A stretch of 64,000 nucleotides of DNA, taken from Colias croceus. Its lineage: Eukaryota; Arthropoda; Insecta; Lepidoptera; Pieridae. A program made the position numbers and the translations under genes. Under the pieces are notes generated by a model, which saw only the letters and a program-made list of their open reading frames with translations, had not been told where the DNA came from and searched no databases. Where the stretch lies: positions 1,116,001-1,180,000 of the forward strand of contig NC_059539.1 of assembly GCF_905220415.1 (NCBI RefSeq), read 5' to 3'. How positions within the stretch are numbered: position 1 is the first letter of the stretch; every line of letters starts with the position of its first letter. Below, piece by piece: positions 44,215 through 55,036 of the stretch.

Positions 44215-44418
44215 GGCTGGTTGCAGAGCTTGACCGACCATCAGTGCGTACGTCAGTCGCGCTTGTCATATGTATGGATATTCATAAAACCTTTTTTATC
44301 TAGACCGACCATACGCACGTGTATTGTCATGCGTATAATCATCTTCATACACATTGTTGATGCGTATCGTCAAGACCGACGGTACGCACTGATGGTCGGT
44401 CAAGATCTGCAACCAGCC
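44215..44418. mobile_element. Harbinger-type MITE with TAA target duplication
   Basis: Ends GGCTGGTTGCAGAGCTTGAC and, reversed, GGCTGGTTGCAGATCTTGAC; the inverted repeat continues for about 40 bp (CGACCATCAGTGCGTAC). Flanked by TAA at 44212-44214 and 44419-44421. A three-base T-W-A duplication and G-rich ends fit PIF/Harbinger. 204 bp, no coding capacity. Confidence 0.82.
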
Positions 44419-44421
44419 TAA

Positions 44422-45304
44422 CGCACCTAGTACTACCTACTTACTTGATAAAATCTAACTTACTATGAACAAAATGCACCTACTACATAAATAAAGTCTA
44501 AAGTCTGTCAGTCCGTTGACCGTTCTGTTTTACTATAGCTCGGATCAAATAACTTGACCGCTCTGACGTATGCTACAAGTTACAACTTATATTATTATAT
44601 TCATATAAATATACATAACATACGAGATATACATACGTGATAAGGAATGTTGGACTAAGATTTAGACAAACGGACAATATTGTTAGATTGTAACTGTAGC
44701 TATAGTTACTAGGTTTGCATACAAATTGCCGTTTCATAATTTATTTCCCTTAACTTTAATTTTCAAAATAAAACTGAGTATGTCGTCTCCTATGGAGTTA
44801 AGTCCCTCGAAATTTTGTAACCTTGCAGTACGTAAATTCAAGTTAAACATACAACAATTATTATCATATTTTAACAATAAACACACCGTAAAAAGCAAAC
44901 AAAACCTGCCTCATTAACTCCATCTATTGATGACGAATGAAAATAAATAAATAAATGCATCAAATTACTCTTTGAGTTAATCCCCAAACAAAGAGTTACT
45001 AAACAAAACATTGAACATGGCTTACCCATAACACAAACATCTAACCCTCACTAGACCGCTAAATCGCTATCTAAAATCAACATAACTGTGTGTCGTATAA
45101 AACAAACAAACAAACATAATGTTAATTAATTTACGCGATATCTCTTGGACTTTGTGTGCCCTAATCGCGGAGGTCATTAGTAAGCCACTTTATTACTCGA
45201 TGATGAGGTTTAGGTACCTACTTCATTTACGTATTATAAACTCTAAAATTTATTCAACTAGACATCTTTTAGACGCACTTTTGAATTGTCTTTAGAAGTT
45301 ACCA
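44422..45304. other. No gene recognised
   Basis: AT-rich spacer with a short (AAAT)n at 44942-44957. Confidence 0.35.
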
Positions 45305-45469
45305 GAGCCGTATTGTTACCTCTTATTTCCAGACAGATTACGCCGTGAATTGCACTGACTGGCAAATTCATATTATGATCGCAATATAAGCCATGGTTAA
45401 TTATGGCATAAACTAGTCAGTTTAATTAACTTAATTCTTAGTCAAGAATAAGAGGTCATAATACGGCCC
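45305..45469. mobile_element. MITE-like element, about 22-bp inverted ends
   Basis: The left GAGCCGTATTGTTACCTCTT is mirrored by the right AAGAGGTCATAATACGGCCC with three or so mismatches. Interior non-coding. Target duplication not clear. Confidence 0.6.
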
Positions 45470-46355
45470 CAGATCGGAAAGCCTTTTATATTTTGCTAGA
45501 AACACTCTAGAAGTACGTTGTAAATGATATCCATTTTATTTTTTTTATCCGACAAATATTCATGACCCTAAAAAACTGATTCCAGCGTACCACTATTTCG
45601 GAAAGCTTAATTATTATGATTTGCTAGAACTAGTTTGAAATGATATCAATATTAAACCTAATCATGACCTTAATAAACTATCTTGTAGTTCTTAAATAAC
45701 ATTCCGGAGTTTATCATCCATGTGTTAGGTAGGCTCTCTGAACTAAATTATTAATTATTTGTTTTATTTTATTTATTACATTTAATTCAGGTGACATACA
45801 ATAAATTGTATAGACCCATATTAAAACTGTAGGTTTAAAAATTGCATTTTGATCGTGTCCTATACTTTCAGTATATGTTTATATTTATAGTATTTCTCGA
45901 TTAACCTCGAATGTGGCCTAGAAGAAAGAACATTATTAAATTAGTTATTAAAATATGTTGTAAAGTTGGTAAAGTGTATTTACGTAATGACAGAGACACT
46001 GTTCAGTACTCACGCCAAATGGATATCAAATATTTTACCTGCAACAAAAACATATCAATTAGATATATTGAAAACATATTTAAAAAATGTGGACTTTGTA
46101 CTAGATATATAAAACTAAACACATACAAAAAAGAAACATATAAGTATAAGCAATTCATAATATATATTATATTTTTACACAGGCGTGGAGTGTGGACCCA
46201 CACTACCAAAATAATGCATCAACAATAACAGACCATACAAATAAAACAACAAACAAGGCTGCAGTTATCTCTTTTTCCGTGTGTGCGGGAGTGTGCCGTT
46301 TTTGAAGATCGAATGTGATGTTGGTAACCTATCTATATTCTATATATACCTTCTT
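45470..46355. other. No gene recognised
   Basis: Contains overlapping frames on both strands near 45911-46228; Lys/Tyr/Ile-rich AT-driven sequence, not convincing as genes. Confidence 0.4.
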
Positions 46356-46544
46356 ATGTATACTAATACTATAAAGCTGAAGAGTTTGTTTGTTTGAACG
46401 CGCCAATCTCAGGAACTGCAGCTTTACCGATTTGAAAAATTCTTTCGGTGTTCGATAGCCCATTTATCGCGGCTATAGGCTATTTCATTACGGTTAGACC
46501 AACAGGAGCGGAGCAATGCGGGTAAAACCGCGGGGCACAGCTAG
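46356..46544 (+). mobile_element. Helitron-like non-autonomous element, body D
   Basis: TATACTAATACTATAAAGCT opening; ends ACCGCGGGGCACAGCTAG. Confidence 0.68.
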
Positions 46545-47274
46545 TTTATAATATCATTGATAAATTGTCACCTGACCAAAGCCACTGCAACTGACGCAAC
46601 GGATATGACCGCAGATGCGCACGCGCTTATTTGCGCTAAAGCCGCTTTCTCACTGGCGCGTTGCCAATATTAATATGAATATTAAGATTTTTTGTAGATT
46701 ATTTATTTGTATTGAGATCTATCGAGATACGGAAATTTAACAAAAAATATTAGTAAAAACTAAAAGGCCACCAACTTTACTCTTTATGTGTGTGTACGGA
46801 ATTTTATACCTATAAAAAGGAATAAAAATATTACAATTTAATTGCATACCTATAGCTTTATAACATATAAATATGTAGGTATATAAATAATAAATAATAA
46901 ATAAAATAAAAATTCTTTATTGACAATAGTTTTACATTTTGAAATACTGTGAAGTCTCTGACTCCCAAACTAGGTAAAAACCTGTATGTCAGGAGCCAGC
47001 GCCCTCTTCCAAAGAATATTCAAGAAATGCCAATAAGAAAAATAAAAAATAAAAATGTTTAACAAACAAAAAATGAATATGTACTTATAGTGTAGTCAAA
47101 TTGTACACTTATTCATACTTAGGTACATTGCTTATTTTTTATCTCATCTATTTATATAAACTCGTTCCAAAGATTAACACAGTCAAACAAAAACAAATGA
47201 TATCTACGAACTTTCTACGCATTCTGTGTTTTATCGTGAGAGCAAATAGTTATTTTGCAATATACAATAAAAAA
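46545..47274. other. No gene; dispersed repeat similar to 31415-31560
   Basis: From 46885 an (AATA)n-rich head leads into AAACTAGGTAAAAACCTGTA and TCAGGAGCCAGCGCC, matching the segment in the right palindrome arm. Probably an antisense retrotransposon 3' end of uncertain length. Confidence 0.45.
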
Positions 47275-47351
47275 TTAGAAACTATTTGTTTTGCCAACAC
47301 AAGGTCATTGCACTGGGGGCACGACCTGTGGCGTAATTCATTTATTACCTA

Positions 47352-47673
47352 CTAGCTTCCGCCCGCGACTCCGTCCGCGCGGATGTCGGTCTTCGCGTGG
47401 ATGGTTTATTTCGCCATTTTGAGTAACTCTAACAATGACATCTTATAAATATCTATTGGACCCAAATACGGCTAGGTCTATAATAATACGCCACGTGTGT
47501 TCGCGGTTCTACAGAACAACGTCTATGGATAAAACTGAAATATTAAGATTAATTTTTTTCTACGTATTTTTCCAGGATAAAAAGTATCCTATTTTACGCC
47601 CAGGATAATAAGGTATAATTATACCAAGTTTCATCGAAATCGAACCGTTAGTTTTCACGTGATGCCTTCACAT

Positions 47674-47738
<65 letters not shown>

Positions 47739-47857
47739 AATTTTATTAATCACATATTTGGGTTTGGTATCGATCCAGTAACACCCCCTGCTATTTATTT
47801 TTTCAATATTTTCAATGTACAGAATTGACCCTTCTACAGATTTATTATATGTATAGA
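47352..47857 (-). mobile_element. Helitron-like element, body H (unit 1)
   Basis: Starts CTAGCTTCCGCCCGCGACTC on the plus strand and ends about TTTATTATATGTATAGA. It includes TTCATCGAAATCGAACCGTT and the (CAGA)n run. The CTAG end differs from bodies A-E (GAGTCGCGGGCGGAAGCTAG), so assignment to the same superfamily is less sure. Confidence 0.55.
47675..47736. repeat. (CAGA)n microsatellite, unit 1
   Basis: About 62 bases of CAGA. It produces an artificial Cys-Leu-Ser-Val repeat frame on the minus strand. Confidence 0.92.
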
Positions 47858-48096
47858 TTATGTTATATTGTTTTGTTTTTATTAACAGTTTCATTTTCCG
47901 GGTAAATTGCTTTACCTATTTTGCACGCCTCGCCTAATATAAATAAAAAATAAAAATAAATAAATAAAAATCATTTATTGATTTTTATTTATTTATTTTT
48001 ATTTTAGAAACTATTTTAATTAGAAACTATTTATTTTGCCAACACAAGGTCATTGCACTGGGGGCACGACCTGTGGCGTAATTCATTTATTACCTA

Positions 48097-48418
48097 CTAG
48101 CTTCCGCCCGCGACTCCGTCCGCGCGGATGTCGGTCTTCGCGTGGATGGTTTATTTCGCCATTTTGAGTAACTCTAACAATGACATCTTATAGATATCTA
48201 TTGGACCCAAATACGGCTAGGTCTATAATAATACGCCACGTGTGTTCGCGGTTCTACAGAACAACGTCTATGGATAAAACTGAAATATTAAGATTAATTT
48301 TTTTCTACGTATTTTTCCAGGATAAAAAGTATCCTATTTTACGCCCAGGATAATAAGGTATAATTATACCAAGTTTCATCGAAATCGAACCGTTAGTTTT
48401 CACGTGATGCCTTCACAT

Positions 48419-48483
<65 letters not shown>

Positions 48484-48602
48484 AATTTTATTAATCACAT
48501 ATTTGGGTTTGGTATCGATCCAGTAACACCCCCTGCTATTTATTTTTTCAATATTTTCAATGTACAGAATTGACCCTTCTACAGATTTATTATATGTATA
48601 GA
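48097..48602 (-). mobile_element. Helitron-like element, body H (unit 2)
   Basis: Copy of 47352-47857 shifted by exactly 745 bases. Confidence 0.55.
48420..48481. repeat. (CAGA)n microsatellite, unit 2
   Basis: Same length as in unit 1, unusual for a microsatellite if the duplication were old. Confidence 0.92.
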
Positions 48603-48798
48603 TTATGTTATATTGTTTTGTTTTTATTAACAGTTTCATTTTCCGGGTAAATTGCTTTACCTATTTTGCACGCCTCGCCTAATATAAATAAAAAATAAAA
48701 ATAAATAAATAAAAATCATTTATTGATTTTTATTTATTTATTTTTATTTTAGAAACTATTTTAATTAGAAACTATTTATTTTGCCAACACAAGGTCAT

Positions 48799-50406
48799 AT
48801 TCTTATATGTTTCAGTTGCTCGTGCAGCTCGTGCTTCACGTGACTTCACTTCACGCTTGAGTTTTTTAGTTGGATTTTTAAGTATACCTATAATTTCTTT
48901 ATAATGCTCGTATGCGTACACTCATTGTGCTGATTAAAAGTTTGATTATTTTTAATCATAAAAATCGGTAAAACCATTTCTCTTGACGTAGACGAGTTCG
49001 TTCGGTAACTAACTGTGACACGATTATTTTATGTACATAATAAATAATAGATTGTACATACACCTTCATGTTTAATGAAAAAACATTTATTGGATCTTTA
49101 AATTCATTTAACATCCATATAAGAGATAAGCCATTCTCATGATTCTAGTAATATCCCCTTTGGTCTGGACATAAAAACTGTTTCCGCTATAGTGTACATA
49201 CAGCCATATACGATTGTCGACTTATTCATAAATTATACATAATATGTTAATTTCTAAGCAATGTATCCGAGAATCAATAATTAAATGAATTTTAATAAAA
49301 TATGTAAATAATGTTGCAATTTTAAAATCACTACCTAGACTTGAATTTTCGAACGATGATAAAATAATATATCTAACAAATAACCGCGTAGCATTTGATA
49401 TATCGCGATTATATCTTAATTCCGTAAAATATTGATAAATTTTGCGTTTCACACATTGAGTTACTATGTACTGTAGGTAGTACATAGTAACTCAATGATT
49501 TCACAAAGTTTTAAATATTGTGGATAATTTTTTATTAGTATCTAAGGTCAGTTGTTTTTAAAATTGCCAATTAATATTTTCGTCGAGACTGACCTGTCAA
49601 AATTTATCGTAAATTAATTCGCGCCAAAAGACGCGGCCACAGAATATAAATTGAATATAAGTAATCTGTAACAGAATTATTTATAGCCTGTGCTCGTTGC
49701 GTAACGTCAAGTAGCTGGCCCAAGGATTGTTGGTTTTGCGATAAGATACTATTAACTAGAAGATATCGTTGCATTCTCTGTATACCTATTTGCTATATTA
49801 ACTAATTGATAAAACCTCGCAAATTATTAATGGGTTGCTTCGTGTGACTTTTTTTGTTGTGGAATAATATTATGTAATGTGTGATGTAAAATAGTTAATC
49901 CAATGTAAATGACATTTTAAAAGATTATAAGTGACGTTTGTATTACAGACTTTCAAGGTACCTAGATAATAATTAATTATAAAGATTAAGAAAATTACAA
50001 TTGTAATATTAATAAAATAGCGAAAAGAGAAGTTACTGAGTTTGGAAAATCTTATCGTTATCTAAGCAAATTTGAAATAAGGCATTTTGCAAGTTCTTTT
50101 TATAGAATTGGCCTATGAAGTAGGAAGGTATATCGTACCTACTTTCATGAACATAATATAGTAAGAAACATATAGTAAAATTGTATTTGTTTACGATACG
50201 TTACGGATACGATATAAATATTTATAGGCTATTTTACATATTTTAATATATTACAGATCTAAGCTTATTCTCATTATAATCCATAATTAAACATTAAATT
50301 AATTTCTTTAGGTAGGTATGCAATCATTCATACTTAATCAATTTTTTTTACCACCGAAATTTGAGAAAATTTGAGATTCACAACCATAAGAAATCAATTT
50401 TCTATA
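48799..50406. other. No gene recognised
   Basis: AT-rich. The only clear structure is the hairpin at 49454-49497. Confidence 0.4.
49454..49497. repeat. Perfect 19-bp-stem hairpin
   Basis: Left arm CATTGAGTTACTATGTACT (49454-49472), six-base loop GTAGGT, and an exact reverse-complement right arm (49479-49497). Confidence 0.75.
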
Positions 50407-50414
50407 TTCGATAC

Positions 50415-50871
50415 CAGCCTTTCCTAACCTTTTCCAAAGGCGGACCCCTAGCGCTACCTTACCATGATCCGCGGACTCCTAGCGCCATCTCATCATGATC
50501 CCCAAAAAAACTTATTCGCATAAGTCAATCAAATTTATTTATTTTTTTTTATTTCTTGTAGTGTTTTTGTATGAAATAGCTTAGCCACCTATAACTTGAC
50601 AGATTATTCCATCAGGTCACTAAGCGTTCTAACAGACGAACGGCAAGTTGCGACGCTTGCAGTTTTGTGTTGACGGCAAACTGCAAGCGTTTGACGTTTG
50701 ACGGCATCCATTTTGACCTGTCGACGGCTGAAGTAGCCTCTGCCGTTCACAACTTGCCGTTCGTCTGTTAGAACTCTAAGGCTTTCGTAATTTTCTTGAT
50801 TTGTCAGCGGACCCCCTGGGATATGCTCGCGGACCCCAAGGGATCCGCGGACCCCAGGTTGGGAAACGCTG
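50415..50871. mobile_element. hAT-type MITE containing a nested MITE
   Basis: Ends CAGCCTTTCCTAACCTTTT and, reversed, CAGCGTTTCCCAACCTGGG. Flanks TTCGATAC (50407-50414) and TTCTATAC (50872-50879) are an 8-bp duplication with one difference. The word GCGGACCCC recurs near both ends (about 50443, 50472, 50812, 50830, 50847). 457 bp including a 153-bp nested element. Confidence 0.8.
50624..50776. mobile_element. Harbinger-type MITE nested in the hAT MITE
   Basis: Exact 25-bp inverted arms (GTTCTAACAGACGAACGGCA plus AGTTG). With two more outer bases per side it is flanked by TAA at 50621-50623 and 50777-50779. 153 bp. A further inner inverted word (ACGCTTGCAG / CTGCAAGCGT) lies near 50654-50690. 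Confidence 0.78.
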
Positions 50872-53344
50872 TTCTATACCATAGTTCACAGTAGATTCGC
50901 AAGCATAACCACAAACATTAAGTATACTTAATTACATACTATAGTATCTACCAAGAGTATACATACAAGAAACAGTCACTCATGTTTACTCACGATTAAA
51001 ACCCGTCAAACATTATAACAGCAAGTGATATAATGTTATCGTTCTTATCTTAGTGACAGTGTATTGTACTACTTGTTTGTGATAAAACCAGAGCTACATC
51101 ATGTTAGACACGCCTTTCTTACCTAACCTCACTTTTTGTCTGGCCTTCATTCTAAGGTTAATCGTTGTGAATATATTTCTATGTAATATTTCTTACTCGT
51201 TTGTGTTATAAAGTAGCCAATTTGAAATCATTATGATTTATTAAAACTGTAAGAGAAAGAAGAAATGGAGCGTAAAAAATTGCATCTAACTCACAGAAAC
51301 TTTCAAAGGTGTGTCAACTGTCAGCACTACGATATAGATTATGATATCTCGAACAGGTAGGTAGTATGACAATTGAAAATGACTATATTAATTAAATTTC
51401 ATAATCAAATTATAAATACATAATTTGCATTGAACATTTGATACGTCTATTTTTTAAACGTGCATAGATTACGTAAAATGCCGAGTCGGTTCCGTGTGAA
51501 AAGACGCATGAACACTAATTTTATTAATGAATATTTATCTTCTCCATTTGCATTTAACACGCTTAGCATTTGAAACGCATCTCTAAAACAATTTAAGCTC
51601 GGAAACGGCGGCCATTAAAATAAATCCCCCATTCACGATTTTAGTTGTTGATTATGAAATGTCTTAAATATTAAAATTTCAATATGTAACTGACCTGACC
51701 AACGAGGAAAATATATTTTTAAATATGTTGTCTAGGACGCAAAGAGAACCGGTTTGAAATACGCAATTTTTCCCCATTACACCTTACAACCTTCGCGGCG
51801 CGAAGTCTTAAGTTTTTGCTACGGTTTTTACGCAATATTTTATTTTTATTAATATTAAGTATGCGTACAATATAACGCGTTTCATTATAGAAACGAATCT
51901 TCAATGGCGGCCAAAGCTGACACTGACATATGGTAGGGTCAGTAAAAAAGGAAATAAAAATAACGTAAATGGATAATTATTTTATAAATTATTTAAAATT
52001 GTTTGTTGACAAACTTTTTTGTTATGATATTTGTGTATTTATATGAATTATTATTTATTATATTTACGTATAAAGAATGCAAAAAAATCCCCATAATACT
52101 TGTAATGAGCCCATAAAACTGAACAACTTTAGGTACCCAAATAACATATTTTGTCAAATTCCAATAAAACATTATTTACAATCGCAAATACATAATTTTC
52201 ATTGTTTTATGATAAAAATGATTATAGGGAAAATCCACAAAATAAAATACATTTTAGTGATTTTACTTTTCTCTATTTTTTTTTGCATGCCGTACGGCCG
52301 TGTGTAAGCAAGCCGGAGGGAATGATAAGCCACTTATAAAATGTATGATCGGTTTCAGATATACCCATGGTCAAATTGTTATCTGTTATTTTTTATTGCA
52401 TTTATAAATAGATACAATTTTTTATGTAGGTCGTACAAGTTCGTGTGGCAGCTTTATCACTAAATTACTTTTAGTCGAGAATTTATTTTAATGTAATTTT
52501 TTTTGAATTTATAGGTACTGTATATATTAGATAGGTCTAAGAATTGGTCGTTAATCTATAATAATTTTTATATTTTATTCGAAATATGGGCTTTTGTAGG
52601 TAAAGTAATGAAAAGATTTTTTGAAAATATACAGCAGACCGTATTTTATAAACCAATAAAAAATATTTTTATTTTTTACGAAACAAACAACAAACCTCGA
52701 CCTACGACAATCTAATCTTAAATTAAACTTGTTTTTTTAAAACTGCTTTTTATCAATACATTACCTATTTGCTGATTAATTATTACTTAAGCTTGTTTTT
52801 TTTAAATATCCGTTTCTGTTTATCATAAGAAGAATAAACAAGAACCATTAACTAGCCGAGAACCATTAGAATCTACATGATGTTCTACTAACTAAAAAAA
52901 TTGAATAATTTGTGAAGAAATAAAACAATTTTTTTGCTTCTTTCAATTTTTTTTTGGATTAAAATCAATAGATTTAAAGGAGATTTTTATGAAATAATAC
53001 ACCGTTAAGAAACGAATTAGGTACTTTTAAAAAAAGTCTTGTAAATGTAGGTAGGTACTTATTACTGTATATTATGTTACAGTCAAAACCCTCAACCAGT
53101 CTAAAACCTTATTGACCTTATTGATATACTGTAGTGAGCTTTGAATGTAAATATATGACACCGAATAAAGTTAATTTTTCATTAAGGTATACTCTATATG
53201 ACTCTTGCTTTTATTTAAGGGTAGAATTAGCCCCTTTGTCTTCATCAATCCATCTCAATAAAACGTTAAAATCAGGTCATCAACATATTATTATACCTAC
53301 ATATATGATATATATATAACAGAGAAACGCAAAAGATAAAAGTC
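50872..53344. other. No gene recognised
   Basis: AT-rich; no delimited repeat found apart from poly(A/T) runs. Confidence 0.4.
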
Positions 53345-53669
53345 TTCTTCTTCTTTTTACCCGACTACGGCAAAGCAAAAGGAGGGTTATGATTTTGTTT
53401 GTTTATGAAGACAAAAGTTAAACACCTAGTGGCAAATTTTTTAGCCAAATACACAAACGTCAAAATTGACACTGACAGTTGGCGGAATGATAAAAACCAG
53501 ATCACACCGGTTTAAACATAAAATTTAGTTTAAACACAGGATTCATTTCAATGAGGTTTTTGCTATCATAGTGGGCAATTAAAAAAAGATATACATAATA
53601 TACATATAATATAACTACAGGAGCACGTATTTTTAATTCTATAATACTTTAAAGTTTTAATAAAAACTG
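53345..53669. other. Possible dispersed-repeat end
   Basis: TTTTTACCCGACTACGGCAA then AGCAAAAGGAGGGTTATG at 53355-53392 resembles the ends of a common lepidopteran DNA element, but its partner end was not found. Confidence 0.35.
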
Positions 53670-53789
53670 CTTTTTGCCACCCGCGGCTTTGCCCGCTTTG
53701 TCCAAAACCTAATAAAACATATACTAAAACATTCCTCTTGAATCACTCTATCTACTAAAAAAATCCGTAGATTTAAGCATACAAAGGGC
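53670..53789 (-). mobile_element. Helitron-like element, body C, truncated at both ends
   Basis: Keeps CCACCCGCGGCTTTGCCCGC and TTCCTCTTGAATCACTCTAT but lacks both the CTAG edge and the TAGTGATGA edge. Confidence 0.55.
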
Positions 53790-54568
53790 AATTATAATAT
53801 TGCCACCATGCGATCAAATACATTAAATAGATCTAGAAAAAACACTGTTATCGTTATTATGTAACACGTGTTATTATCTTCTTCAATACGAGATTCTGTG
53901 TTTTCTTTTAGAATCTACCTTCGAAACCTTTTATTTTTGATGTAGTTAATTTAATGATTTTGTCGTGCTTTTGAAAGAAGAATAATTTTAAAACTGTTTT
54001 CAATTTAATTCCTAAATATTTTTTAAAAATTGTTGACAATGCATATTTTTTTTCAGATAATGATAAATTTTAGGGTGTCCATTTTTTTAGGTTCCATCTC
54101 TTGACGTAAAGGTTAATCTTCAATTCTCAATTCTTAATTTTTAATAACTAAGATCTCAAGTAATTCAGACGAAAATTATCTTTTATCAACTAATTACCCA
54201 GTTACTTAACAAAATATATTGGGGTCAACGAACGTCAAGGCCTTCGAAATTATACCGATAAGAGGTTTGTGCGTAATTTGGTGTTATAAATAAATAAATC
54301 ATTACCATAATATAAAACAATGATTATATAATGATATGTGTTTAGTACCTAGTAATCTCGTAATTTCCAAAATAGTACCTACATACGATTTGATCGCGTT
54401 TAATAACTCGTCTGTGGAAATGCTCCTTTTCATTTTCTAGATTTGTTAAGTACATACCTATATCAGTTTTGCAGTAGTATTTAAGTAGTTTCAACTTTCA
54501 ACTTTCAAGTAGGTATTTTAGAATTCACAAGAATGTTTAAATACACAAGTGATAACTGCGTTAAAAAC
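53790..54568. other. No gene recognised
   Basis: AT-rich spacer. Confidence 0.35.
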
Positions 54569-54818
54569 AACCGACTTCAAACTTGCACTTGCAAAATTTA
54601 CAAATACCTACAGACAAAAATGCTCATAAAATAAAAACTACTGGGCCTATCCGAATAAAATTTTTATGGGACCAATTCGACACCATCCCGCATCGAACAA
54701 AAAAAGAATCACGTAAATCGGTTCAGAAACCTCGGAGTAATCGGTGTACATACATAAAAAAAAATATATATATATACCGGCCGAATGGATAACCTCCTCC
54801 TTTTTTTTGAAGTCGGTT
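54569..54818. mobile_element. MITE-like element, AACCGACTTC ends
   Basis: The left AACCGACTTCAAA and right TTTGAAGTCGGTT are exact inverses (13 bp). The interior has AACCTCCTCC near the right end, as in the element at 25123-25577, and an AT run. 250 bp. Confidence 0.7.
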
Positions 54819-54833
54819 AAAAATAATATACTA

Positions 54834-55036
54834 CTAGCTAGTAGCTGCGCTCCGCGGTTTCACCCTCGCGGCACCGCTCCTATTGGTCTTAGCGTAATGA
54901 TAATTAATAATTATATAGTCTATAGCCTTTCTCGATGAATGGGCTATCTAACACCGAAAGAATTTTGCAAATCAGACCAGTAGTTCCTGAGGTTAGCGCG
55001 TTCAAACAAACAAACTCCTCAGCTTTATAATATAGA
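54834..55036 (-). mobile_element. Helitron-like non-autonomous element, body D
   Basis: CTAGTAGCTGCGCTCCGCGG at the left (a TAG triplet duplicated near the end) and CAGCTTTATAATATAGA at the right. Confidence 0.65.

Larger units (their letters stand above)
47275..48798. repeat. Tandem duplication, period 745 bp (two full units and a stub)
   Basis: Unit 1 is 47275-48019, unit 2 is 48020-48764, and a third copy stops after about 34 bp at 48798 (TTGCCAACACAAGGTCAT then divergence). The units look almost identical: I noticed about two base differences, and the (CAGA)n runs are the same length. Each unit contains a body H element. Confidence 0.92.

Noticed and set aside
45911..46228. 105-codon plus-strand frame with an antisense partner
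   Set aside because: Lys/Ile/Tyr-rich translation of AT-rich DNA; no family resemblance.
47655..47894. Minus-strand frames with Cys-Leu-Ser-Val repeats (also 48400-48639)
   Set aside because: They are translations of the (CAGA)n microsatellite inside duplicated non-coding units.
47675..48481. Regular repeats that might suggest a CRISPR array
   Set aside because: They are uninterrupted CAGA units with no spacers, and the sequence is eukaryotic.
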